From NCBI GenBank assembly GCA_903951185.1, contig CAJBBC010000051.1:1-14923 (forward strand): 14,923 bases of DNA, written 5' to 3'. Below are positions 7,180 to 13,179 of this stretch, piece after piece. Each line of letters opens with the position of its first letter. The stretch's first letter is position 1. Both the position numbers and the translations under genes were made by a program. A model generated the notes under the pieces. That model saw nothing but the letters and a program-made list of their open reading frames with translations, was not told the DNA's origin and searched no databases. This DNA comes from an uncultured Actinomycetes bacterium. Its GTDB lineage: Bacteria > Actinomycetota > Actinomycetes > S36-B12 > UBA5976.

Positions 7180-8994
7180 ATGCCTGCAGGTAATAATTCG
7201 TCGTCACGTTCCAGTGGACGTCCTAGTAGTGGCCGTAGTAATTCATCCCGACCTTCATCTTCACGCGGCGGATCCTCGGCGCGTTCATCTTCTGGCCGTC
7301 CAAGTTCTGGTCGACCTTCTTCACGTCCTTCATCGGAACGTTCTGGCGAATCACGTGGTGCAACTGCATCAGGTCGAGGGGGATCGAGCGCAGGTCGTCC
7401 ATCTTCATCTCGTCCGAGTAGTGGTAGACCATCAAGTGGTCGCCCATCTTCTGATCGCCCGTCGAGTGGTCGCACAGCATCAGGTCGCGACTCAGCTGAT
7501 CGTCGCGGTCCTGCAAAACGAACTTCAAGTCGTCCAACAACTGCAGCTGGTCGTCCGCGTACTGAACGTTCATACCGCGACGATGATCGGCCAAAGCGTT
7601 ACAGCGATGAAGAGCGTCCAAAACGTGCTTGGTCGAGTGAACGACCAAAGGCAAGCGATGATCGTCGCTCAACCGGTCGACCAAGTACACGTTCGGCAAG
7701 CAGTCGTCCATCAAGTGATCGTCCACGTTCCGACCGGCCTTATTCAGATCGTCCACGTCGTGATGATGATCGGCCGCGTTCCGACCGGCCTTATTCAGAT
7801 CGTCCGCGCCGCGATGATGATCGTCCAAAACGTTTTAGTGACGAAAAACCAAAACGTCGTGAATGGTCAAGCGAACGACCTAAAGCAAGTGATGATCGCC
7901 GATCAACTGGTCGACCAAGTACAGGTCGACCAAGTACAGGTCGACCGAGCTCAGGCCGACCAAGTACAGATCGCCCGTACTCAGATCGTCCACGACGTGA
8001 TGATGATCGTCCACGCTCTGATCGACCAACATCAGATCGCCCGTATTCCGATCGCCCACGTCGCGACGATCGCCCAAGTAGTTTCAGTGGGGATCGTCCG
8101 CGTTTCTCACGCGATGATCGTGGTCGTGATGACCGTGCTCGTGATGATCGCCCACGTGGTGGTCGTCCAGATCGCGCTGGCGGTCGGTTTGCTCGTGATG
8201 AAGATGAACGTCCAGCACGTTACATCTCCGAAAAGCGAGTTAACGTTAATGACCCGATTATTCCCGATCACATTACCGGTGAAGAATTACCGCGTGCAGT
8301 GCGAAATGAACTTCGTACATTGCCAGATGGCTTAGCTCTACGTGTGGCACGTCACTTAGCAGCAAGTGTTGAAGCTGCTAATGCTGATCCAGAATTAAGT
8401 TGGGAACATGCTCGTGCAGCGTTAAGTAAAGCATCACGCGTTGGCATCGTTCGTGAAGTAGCTGCTGAATCTGCATATCACGCTGGACATTTTGCTGAAG
8501 CGTTAACTGAATTTCGCGCGGCCCGTCGAATGCGCGGCATTAAAGAGTATTGGCCGTTAATGGCTGACTGCGAACGAGCACTTGGTCGTCCGGCAAAAGC
8601 AATTGCGATGGCAGCTGACCCACTTGTTGCCTCACTAGATCGTGGTTCAAAAGTTGAAATGCGAATTGTTGCCTCTGGCGCTCGGGTTGATCAGGGCAAA
8701 TTGGAAGCAGCTCTTGCTACTTTGCAATGTCCAGATTTAACTACAACTTCTACTGAACCGTGGGCTGTGCGAATTCGTTATGCGTACGCCGATGTGCTTG
8801 AAAAGTTAGGTCGCGACGCCGAGGCCCTTGAATGGTTCCACCGCGCAGCAGCAGTTGATGTCGAAGATCAAACTGATGCCAATGACCGGATTGCCAGACT
8901 TGAAGGCGTGGTTTATGAAGAAGTTGAAGAGTTTGATGATTACGAAGATGAAGACGAAACTTCAGAAACAGAAGAATTTTCCGACGACGAGTAG
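7180..8994 (+). CDS. TPR-like protein with a giant Arg/Ser/Pro-rich disordered half
   Basis: This 604-residue protein has three parts. Residues 1 to about 350 are low complexity, built from GRPSS, SRPSS, SDRPYSDRPRRDDD and DRP units. They are rich in Arg, Ser, Pro and Asp with almost no hydrophobic residues, so they are surely disordered and very basic. Residues 365-575 are helical, with repeated Ala/Leu/Tyr patterns such as SAYHAGHFAEALTEFRAARR and YADVLEKLGRDAEALEWFHR that match tetratricopeptide repeats. Residues 580-604 are acidic, 17 of 25 being Asp or Glu. Position and C-terminal pattern fit the TPR protein that precedes the HAD phosphatase in Actinobacteria (Rv1691 in M. tuberculosis). 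AGGAG at 7170-7174 supports the ATG. The Arg-rich tract suggests RNA or anionic partner binding, which is inference. The exact function of the family is not known to me. Confidence 0.85.
   Translation: MPAGNNSSSRSSGRPSSGRSNSSRPSSSRGGSSARSSSGRPSSGRPSSRPSSERSGESRGATASGRGGSSAGRPSSSRPSSGRPSSGRPSSDRPSSGRTASGRDSADRRGPAKRTSSRPTTAAGRPRTERSYRDDDRPKRYSDEERPKRAWSSERPKASDDRRSTGRPSTRSASSRPSSDRPRSDRPYSDRPRRDDDRPRSDRPYSDRPRRDDDRPKRFSDEKPKRREWSSERPKASDDRRSTGRPSTGRPSTGRPSSGRPSTDRPYSDRPRRDDDRPRSDRPTSDRPYSDRPRRDDRPSSFSGDRPRFSRDDRGRDDRARDDRPRGGRPDRAGGRFARDEDERPARYISEKRVNVNDPIIPDHITGEELPRAVRNELRTLPDGLALRVARHLAASVEAANADPELSWEHARAALSKASRVGIVREVAAESAYHAGHFAEALTEFRAARRMRGIKEYWPLMADCERALGRPAKAIAMAADPLVASLDRGSKVEMRIVASGARVDQGKLEAALATLQCPDLTTTSTEPWAVRIRYAYADVLEKLGRDAEALEWFHRAAAVDVEDQTDANDRIARLEGVVYEEVEEFDDYEDEDETSETEEFSDDE
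7579..7923 (+). repeat. Two 37-codon repeat copies, period 234 bp, inside the TPR-like gene
   Basis: Residues 134-170 (bases 7579-7689) and 212-248 (7813-7923) are near-identical: both run DDDRPKR, aromatic (Y or F), SDE, then a SSERPKASDDRRSTGRPST end. The offset is 78 codons. The intervening residues are SDRPYSDRPRRDDD-type units. Codons differ at many third positions between the copies, so the duplication is old or the protein sequence is under selection. Confidence 0.85.
7726..7805 (+). repeat. 29-bp exact direct repeat, period 51 bp
   Basis: Bases 7726-7754 and 7777-7805 are identical over 29 bases. They lie within a 17-codon unit (SDRPYSDRPRRDDDRPR) that occurs twice in tandem. Identity at the DNA level, unlike the diverged copies around it, points to a recent unit gain by slippage or recombination. 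Confidence 0.85.
7909..7968 (+). repeat. Four tandem 15-bp units encoding GRPST/GRPSS
   Basis: The unit GGTCGACCAAGTACA occurs at 7909-7923 and 7924-7938 exactly, at 7939-7953 with three changes (encoding GRPSS), and at 7954-7968 with one change. They encode residues 244-263. The unit is in frame and a multiple of three, so copy-number change would keep the protein open. Confidence 0.9.
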
Positions 8995-9013
8995 TCCACA
9001 CTGAATATTTATC

Positions 9014-9046
9014 CAAAGCCCTGGCTTCACAAGAGTCAGGGCTTTG
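9014..9046 (+). terminator. Hairpin terminator after the TPR-like gene
   Basis: CAAAGCCCTG at 9014-9023 pairs perfectly with CAGGGCTTTG at 9037-9046, and the stem can extend inward to 9027/9033 with wobble pairs. It starts 20 bases after the stop codon. No T-tract follows, as is common for actinobacterial hairpin terminators, so termination strength is uncertain. Confidence 0.65.
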
Positions 9047-9067
9047 TAGTTGGCCCATATTGCTTAA

Positions 9068-9562
9068 ATGTCGCTGGAATGGCTACCTGAGTTAATTGAA
9101 CCTGAGGATGGGGAGTCCATTCACGGTGAATATTTAGATCGGGTTTTTGCTATTTACGAACGTGATTTTGTGTTGAGTAAACCGTTTGGCTTTTCTACAA
9201 GATTTGCAACCAAGCGAGACCCATCTCAAAATGGATGGCCAGCTACATTTTGGCACCTCATCTCAGAAGGTGAAAATGAACATTTGCGTGAAGTTCAAAT
9301 CGAAAGATGTCGGTATATATCTTGGATTCGCCGCATGGTTGATGAGTTCTTTACTAATTATCCTGAGCGCAATTCCTTAAACATTAATTGGTGGCGCAAC
9401 CAACGCAGGGGTGCAAGTCGCATATTGATTGCAACTAAAGACTTCAGTTTCCTAGTCGTGCTTGAAGAGCGGAGGGATTATGTTCTGCTTTGGACTGCTT
9501 ATCCAACGCGACCACATACTTCAAAAAAATTAACAAGAGAGCACCAAAACTTTTGGGCATAA
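9068..9562 (+). CDS. Putative PBECR-like (barnase/EndoU/ColicinE5-D/RelE-like) nuclease-fold protein
   Basis: This 164-residue protein resembles small bacterial proteins with the PBECR/RelE-like nuclease fold. Key blocks are YERDFV (30-35), ATFWHLISEG at 59-68, the IERCRYISWIR segment at 78-88, the NQRRGASRILIAT segment at 111-123, and the closing VVLEERRDYVLLWTAYP at 130-146 followed by RPHTSKKLTREH. The last block is the typical pair of beta strands with a conserved aromatic and TAY, then a His/Lys tail. Possible catalytic residues are H63, R88, R113/R114 and H150, by analogy only. No antitoxin gene is next to it. There is no Shine-Dalgarno site before the ATG; CATATT at 9056-9061 ends 7 bases upstream of the ATG, compatible with a leaderless start. 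It sits between two hairpins, so it is probably its own transcription unit. The family call is from memory of motif pattern and moderate. Confidence 0.6.
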   Translation: MSLEWLPELIEPEDGESIHGEYLDRVFAIYERDFVLSKPFGFSTRFATKRDPSQNGWPATFWHLISEGENEHLREVQIERCRYISWIRRMVDEFFTNYPERNSLNINWWRNQRRGASRILIATKDFSFLVVLEERRDYVLLWTAYPTRPHTSKKLTREHQNFWA

Positions 9563-9568
9563 AATGCT

Positions 9569-9590
9569 GAAGCCGCCTTTCGGCGGCTTC
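9569..9590 (+). terminator. Strong GC-rich hairpin terminator after the PBECR-like gene
   Basis: GAAGCCGCC at 9569-9577 and GGCGGCTTC at 9582-9590 form a perfect 9-bp stem with a TTTC loop, 7 bases after the stop codon. The following GTTACTCC is only weakly T-rich. On the opposite strand the stem is followed by AGCATTTTAT, so it could also act on antisense transcription. Confidence 0.8.
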
Positions 9591-9665
9591 GTTACTCCAC
9601 CAGTTAACTGGCAAGCTGCATTCAGATTAATTCATTAGATTCAGAATGTCAATAGATTTAATTAA

Positions 9666-9691
9666 CTTTCCACAGAGAATTTTTTCCACAG
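9666..9691 (+). promoter_or_regulatory. Pair of DnaA-box-like direct repeats upstream of the SSB-like gene
   Basis: TTTCCACAG occurs at 9667-9675 and 9683-9691, 16 bases apart. With the preceding base the second reads TTTTCCACA, which fits the relaxed DnaA box TTWTNCACA; the first, CTTTCCACA, misses at one position. They lie about 70 bases before the SSB-like start in the AT-rich 197-base gap 9563-9759. Regulation by DnaA is only a suggestion. No other clear promoter was identified in this gap. Confidence 0.4.
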
Positions 9692-9759
9692 GCCTCGTAT
9701 TTATCGCTTTTCTGTCAGAGGGAAGTTGCATAGTTGCCTCAACTTAATTGGAGGTAAAA

Positions 9760-10089
9760 ATGGTTAATCAAAATACTTGGAAGAACAGCGTTGAAATTGT
9801 TGGCCGCGTTTCATCAGCTGGTGAGCAATTGGAGCTACCAAGTGGAGATACTTTGACAAAATTTCGCGTCGTGGTGCCACGCGAAAAGCCAGTCACAAAA
9901 ACAACGATCGACACGATTAATTGCACAGTGTTCAAGGAGAGTGTGCAGAATAAAGCGCTGAAATTAGAGGTTGATCAAATCGTTGAACTGACCGGACAAT
10001 TACGCCGCCGTTTTTGGCAAACGGGAACTGGCACAGCTTCACGTATGGAAATTGAAGTTCAGAGTTTGAAAACACTTCGGTCAGCATAG
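9760..10089 (+). CDS. Short single-stranded DNA-binding (SSB-like) OB-fold protein
   Basis: This 109-residue protein matches the OB-fold of bacterial SSB. It has an opening strand with VEIVGRV at 11-17, the LPSGDTLTKFRVVVPRE strand pair at 26-42, the DTINCTVFKE strand at 51-60 and the VDQIVELTGQLRRRFWQTGT strand-turn at 71-90. It ends right after the OB domain. The long disordered linker and acidic C-terminal tip through which housekeeping SSB recruits replication proteins are missing, so this is probably an accessory paralogue. The ATG at 9760 is preceded by TTGGAGG at 9748-9754; an in-frame TTG at 9748 overlaps that site and is rejected as start. The residues LRRRFW are Arg-rich for an OB-fold strand and may contact nucleic acid. 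It is 18 bases upstream of the HAD gene. Binding DNA is family knowledge, not shown here. Confidence 0.8.
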   Translation: MVNQNTWKNSVEIVGRVSSAGEQLELPSGDTLTKFRVVVPREKPVTKTTIDTINCTVFKESVQNKALKLEVDQIVELTGQLRRRFWQTGTGTASRMEIEVQSLKTLRSA

Positions 10090-10095
10090 TTGCGG

Positions 10096-10101
10096 TAGTT
10101 T
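10096..10101 (+). promoter_or_regulatory. Candidate leaderless -10 element for the HAD phosphatase gene
   Basis: TAGTTT fits the actinobacterial -10 consensus TANNNT and ends 7 bases before the A of the ATG at 10108. That puts the expected transcription start on the start codon itself. The only purine tract, GGGA, is one base from the ATG and too close to act as a Shine-Dalgarno site. No -35 match was found. Confidence 0.45.
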
Positions 10102-10107
10102 TGGGAT

Positions 10108-11148
10108 ATGAATTCAGCGCAGGCTAAACCACTGCAATCAGATTGCGAAAGTCTTGCTTCGGCCTATGACGCAGCATTACTTGATTTAGATGGTGTGGTT
10201 TATGTTGGCGACGAATCGGTCCCTGGCGTAATTGCTGCGCTGAATCTTGCACATGAAAATACCGGTATCGCATTAACTTGTGTGACAAATAATGCAGCGC
10301 GCTCAAGTAACGCTGTTGCAGCGCACTTAGTTGAGCTTGGTCTAAGTGTTAGTCCCGATGATGTGGTGACATCTGCTCAAGCTGGAGCTGTGCAATTAGC
10401 TAAATTGGTAAAACCAGGCGCGACGGTATTTGTGTGTGGTTCACGCGATCTAATGTATGAAGTTGAACTTGTTGGCTTAAAACCATCCCAAGAATTTCAT
10501 TTGGAATATGACGCGGTAATAAATGGTTACTGGCCAGATATGCCATGGCGAATGCTTGGCCAAGCGGCTGGAATTATTAACAGTGGCGCTATTTGGGTAG
10601 CTACAAATATGGATTTAACTATCCCAACAAAATTTGGCACATCACCAGGTAACGGATCAATGGTGAACGGATTAATCAATGCAACAGGTCGCAAACCAAA
10701 TGTGGTGGCTGGTAAACCTGAGACTCCACTAATCCAAGCGTCAATCGATCGCACAAATTCAAAAAAACCACTTATGATCGGTGATCGTTTAGATACTGAC
10801 ATTCTCGGTGCAAATAACACTGGGATTGATTCGCTATTAGTACTGTCAGGCGTTACTTCGATTTACGAACTACTAACTGCCGCACCTAACCAGCGACCAA
10901 CATTTGTTGGCTGGGATGCAACCTGCATTTTAGAAAGCCACACGGGAGTAGGGATCAGCGGTGATGTTGCGCAGCTAGGTGGCTGGAAAGTAGACAGTAA
11001 AGGTTTGAGCGGTTCAGGGGCATCACTTGATGCAGTTCGACTTAGCGCAGTTGCGAGTTGGGAAGAAATTTGCGCAGTTAATGTGCTGATCGAGGACCTT
11101 TTGGCCGCAGGACTGACCGTGCGCAATCCGATCCGCAGCGACGCTTAG
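10108..11148 (+). CDS. HAD-superfamily phosphatase, NagD/Rv1692-like
   Basis: This 346-residue enzyme belongs to the HAD superfamily, class IIA (NagD/4-nitrophenylphosphatase type). Catalytic motif I is DLDGV at 26-30, with nucleophile Asp26 and general acid Asp28. Motif II Thr is in TNN at 60-62, the motif III Lys is K203 in VVAGKPE, and motif IV is GDRLDTD at 225-231, which binds magnesium. The class IIA cap lies between motifs II and III. About 70 residues follow the core, a C-terminal extension also present in the mycobacterial homologue Rv1692 (about the same length), which is reported as a glycerol-3-phosphate phosphatase. That substrate is plausible here but not shown. The gene occupies the same place relative to tlyA, nadK and recN as Rv1692. 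It probably starts a leaderless transcript. Confidence 0.88.
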   Translation: MNSAQAKPLQSDCESLASAYDAALLDLDGVVYVGDESVPGVIAALNLAHENTGIALTCVTNNAARSSNAVAAHLVELGLSVSPDDVVTSAQAGAVQLAKLVKPGATVFVCGSRDLMYEVELVGLKPSQEFHLEYDAVINGYWPDMPWRMLGQAAGIINSGAIWVATNMDLTIPTKFGTSPGNGSMVNGLINATGRKPNVVAGKPETPLIQASIDRTNSKKPLMIGDRLDTDILGANNTGIDSLLVLSGVTSIYELLTAAPNQRPTFVGWDATCILESHTGVGISGDVAQLGGWKVDSKGLSGSGASLDAVRLSAVASWEEICAVNVLIEDLLAAGLTVRNPIRSDA

Positions 11149-11151
11149 GCT
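11146..11151 (+). promoter_or_regulatory. Candidate leaderless -10 element for the small acidic protein gene
   Basis: TAGGCT fits TANNNT and ends 7 bases before the ATG at 11158. It overlaps the TAG stop codon of the preceding HAD gene. The AGGAA next to the ATG is too near (2 bases) for normal Shine-Dalgarno pairing, which favours a leaderless start that could drive the tlyA-nadK block independently. Confidence 0.45.
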
Positions 11152-11157
11152 AGGAAC

Positions 11158-11463
11158 ATGGAATCCACTGAATTCGAAGAAGTAGTTGAGATTGAAGTGA
11201 CTGAGGTTTTGATCCAGTCTGAAGAACTTGATGAAGATGACGAATTCGAAGATGATTCCGAATCTGAATTAGCTAGCGAAACTGTTTCCGGTAAGCCAGT
11301 TATTGCAATGTCAGCGCTACCTATTACCGGTGAACCTCGGGTTGATGACGCTCTTGGCCGACTTTCTGACTTAACTAATTTGCCAGTGCATGAGCATGTT
11401 GCGGTATTTGAAGATGTTCAGCGTCGTTTACATGAAACTTTGGCCGACCTTTCTGGTCAGTAA
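11158..11463 (+). CDS. Small acidic conserved actinobacterial protein (Rv1693 position)
   Basis: This 101-residue protein has an extremely acidic first part: 20 of residues 1-41 are Asp or Glu and the first basic residue is K46. The second part, from GEPRVDDALGRLSDL to VHEHVAVFEDVQRRLHETLA (about 60-97), looks like a compact helical hairpin and is the portion I associate with small unnamed proteins found at this place in other Actinobacteria. It lies 9 bases after the HAD gene and 13 before tlyA. The function is unknown. The context with TlyA and the acidic tail might suggest contact with ribosomal or RNA-binding proteins, but that is speculation. Its reality as a gene rests on position, codon pattern and the conserved C-terminal motif. 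Confidence 0.75.
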   Translation: MESTEFEEVVEIEVTEVLIQSEELDEDDEFEDDSESELASETVSGKPVIAMSALPITGEPRVDDALGRLSDLTNLPVHEHVAVFEDVQRRLHETLADLSGQ

Positions 11464-11476
11464 AAACTGTTAGCCC

Positions 11477-12268
11477 GTGGCCCGCAAAAGATTAGATGTT
11501 GAATTAGTAAGACGTCATTTAGCACGCAGTCGCGAACAAGCGCAAGAATTTATTGAAGCCGGGCAAGTTGAAGTTAACGGTTTAGTTGCAACTAAAGCGG
11601 CCACTCAAGTTGATGAAAATGCAGCAGTTCGCATTTTGGTTGATTCAAGCGATGACTATGTTTCGCGCGGAGCACATAAATTAATTGGCGCACTTGATAC
11701 TTTTGGCCTTTCAGTTGAAGACAAAGTTGTCTTAGATGCCGGCGCTTCAACTGGTGGTTTTTCTGATGTGTTACTTAGACGCGGAGCTGCGCACATACAT
11801 TGTGTGGATGTTGGCTATGGTCAGTTGGCTTGGAAAATTAGCACAGATGAACGAACTACAGTTCTTGATCGCACCAACATTAGGTACTTAAAGCCAGAAG
11901 ATATTGGCGGTGCAGTTGACCTGATTGTGGCTGATCTGTCGTTTATTTCACTTGAAACAGTCTTGCCAGCCTTGGTGTCGGTACTTAAGCAAGATGGCGA
12001 TGCATTATTAATGGTTAAACCACAGTTTGAAGTTGGTAAAGAAGCACTTGGCCCAGGTGGGGTAGTTACCGAAAGTTCGCAGCGTGTTGATTCGGTGAAT
12101 AAGATTGCAAATAAGGCATTTGAATTAGGCCTTGGGATGGCTGGCGTTGTGGCTAGTCCGCTACCAGGACCTTCGGGAAATGTTGAGTATTTCTTGTGGT
12201 TAAACCGAAGTGCACCAGCTCCGAATTTTTCTGCAATAACTAAAGCTGTAGAGGAGGGCCCGCAGTGA
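11477..12268 (+). CDS. tlyA: TlyA, 16S/23S rRNA cytidine 2'-O-methyltransferase
   Basis: This 263-residue enzyme methylates ribose 2'-OH groups of cytidines in 23S and, for the long type, 16S rRNA at the subunit interface; in mycobacteria its loss gives capreomycin resistance. An S4 RNA-binding domain occupies about 1-58 (KRLDVELVRRHLARSREQA). The RrmJ/FtsJ-like Rossmann domain follows, with YVSRGAHKL at 61-69, SAM motif DAGASTGGF at 87-95, VADLSFISLE at 151-160 and MVKPQFEVGK at 179-188. K68, D153, K181 and E237 correspond to the K-D-K-E tetrad proposed for the mycobacterial enzyme. The N terminus with ARSREQA and the length fit type II TlyA (both rRNAs). The GTG start has no Shine-Dalgarno sequence, so translation is leaderless or coupled. 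The stop overlaps nadK as GTGA. Confidence 0.95.
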   Translation: MARKRLDVELVRRHLARSREQAQEFIEAGQVEVNGLVATKAATQVDENAAVRILVDSSDDYVSRGAHKLIGALDTFGLSVEDKVVLDAGASTGGFSDVLLRRGAAHIHCVDVGYGQLAWKISTDERTTVLDRTNIRYLKPEDIGGAVDLIVADLSFISLETVLPALVSVLKQDGDALLMVKPQFEVGKEALGPGGVVTESSQRVDSVNKIANKAFELGLGMAGVVASPLPGPSGNVEYFLWLNRSAPAPNFSAITKAVEEGPQ

Positions 12269-13134
12269 GCAATGATCGCAAAGTGCTATTCGTTGTGCAC
12301 GCCGCCCGACCAAATGCGCTTGATGTTGCGCGTGAAGCTGCTCGCGGTTTAATTAAAAATGGAATTAAAGTTTTAGTTGCTGAAACCGATGTAGCAAATT
12401 TAGGTATTGACGGTATTGAACACGCAACTAATGCAGCTGGTTGCGAACTAGTTATTGTTTTTGGTGGCGATGGCACAATTTTGCGTGGTGTTGAAATTGC
12501 GCGCGAACATAATGTGCCAGTACTTGGCGTTAATTTAGGTCATGTTGGTTTCTTAGCTGAAGCAGAACCAGAAGAAATCAAGACGGTAATTGAAGTTGTA
12601 GTCAATAAAGCCTGGACAGTTGAATCAAGAACTGCACTAGCCATTACTGTGCAACCAGAAACTGGTGATAGTTGGACTACTTGGGCGCTTAACGAAGTAG
12701 TTATAGAACGCCAGAGTAATGAAAATATGGCGAACTTATTAGTAAGTATTGACGGTCATCCGTTATCCCAATGGAATTGTGATGGTCTTTTGTGCGCAAC
12801 GCCTACCGGATCAACTGCATATGCTTTTAGTGCAGGTGGACCAGTAGTTTGGCCAGAAGTTGAGGCGCTACTTGTGGTGCCAGTTAGTGCACATGCCTTA
12901 TTTAATAGACCAATAGTTGTTTCGCCTAAGTCTTTGATTGAAGTTCAGGTAATTTCAGGTCCAGTAATAGTTAGTGCAGACGGACGACGTAATAAGAATG
13001 TGACTGATGGCGCTCAAGTTAAAGTCGTTCGCCACCCAGATTCAGTGCAATTGGCCCGAATTCACCAGACACCGTTCACACAACGGCTAGTGGCGAAATT
13101 TGAATTACCAATCCATGGCTGGCGCGCAAAATAG
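12265..13134 (+). CDS. nadK: NAD kinase
   Basis: This 289-residue enzyme phosphorylates NAD to NADP, using ATP or polyphosphate in Actinobacteria, and is the cell's source of NADP. The hallmark GGDGT is at 67-71, with the following TILRG, then VLGVNLGHVGFLAE at 86-99, the NE pair at 143-144, and the Gly-rich DGLLCATPTGSTAYAFSAGG block at 173-192 that binds NAD. All expected catalytic blocks are present and the length is normal. The GTG start lies within the tlyA stop (GTGA) and is preceded by GAGGAGGG at 12251-12258, so it is translated from its own strong ribosome-binding site and coupled to tlyA. The stop TAG lies in the first copy of a 19-bp tandem duplication. The tlyA-nadK-recN order is conserved in Actinobacteria. 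Confidence 0.96.
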   Translation: MSNDRKVLFVVHAARPNALDVAREAARGLIKNGIKVLVAETDVANLGIDGIEHATNAAGCELVIVFGGDGTILRGVEIAREHNVPVLGVNLGHVGFLAEAEPEEIKTVIEVVVNKAWTVESRTALAITVQPETGDSWTTWALNEVVIERQSNENMANLLVSIDGHPLSQWNCDGLLCATPTGSTAYAFSAGGPVVWPEVEALLVVPVSAHALFNRPIVVSPKSLIEVQVISGPVIVSADGRRNKNVTDGAQVKVVRHPDSVQLARIHQTPFTQRLVAKFELPIHGWRAK

Positions 13135-13167
13135 TCGGCCTTCGGCAAAATAGTCGGCCTTCGGCAA
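13126..13167 (+). repeat. 19-bp perfect tandem duplication across the nadK stop codon
   Basis: Bases 13126-13144 are repeated exactly at 13145-13163, and four bases of a third copy follow (13164-13167). The unit begins GCAAAATAG, which carries the nadK stop, and ends GGCCTTCG. Two identical stops in one region, and the lack of any divergence, indicate a recent slippage event in the short nadK-recN gap. The unit has only a 3-bp GCC/GGC stem potential of its own. Confidence 0.9.
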
Positions 13168-13173
13168 TAAGGT
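13168..13173 (+). promoter_or_regulatory. Candidate leaderless -10 element for recN
   Basis: TAAGGT fits TANNNT and ends 7 bases before the GTG at 13180. The same bases contain AAGG (13169-13172), which could instead be a weak Shine-Dalgarno site at 7 bases' spacing, so the two readings compete. The hexamer follows directly on the 19-bp tandem duplication. Confidence 0.4.
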
Positions 13174-13179
13174 AAATAC

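Noticed and set aside
7086..7828. Long open frames on the minus strand opposite the Arg/Ser-rich arm
   Set aside because: They mirror the repetitive GRPSS/DRP codons, have no ribosome-binding site and give Arg/Asp/His-rich nonsense. The + strand frame extends into a well-formed TPR-like domain.
7200..8210. CRISPR-like or satellite array
   Set aside because: Repeat units are in frame, of varying length, not separated by unique spacers of constant size, and continue a coding sequence with a good start and stop.
7214..8335. 373-codon open frame on the + strand overlapping the TPR-like gene
   Set aside because: It is a second-frame shadow of the low-complexity repeats, rich in Val/His/Gln, and stops just after the repeats end.
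9660..9700. Chromosomal or plasmid replication origin
   Set aside because: Only two DnaA-box-like sites are present, with no dnaA/dnaN/rep gene and no cluster of boxes.
9748..9759. TTG start for the SSB-like protein
   Set aside because: This codon is part of the TTGGAGG ribosome-binding site for ATG 9760.
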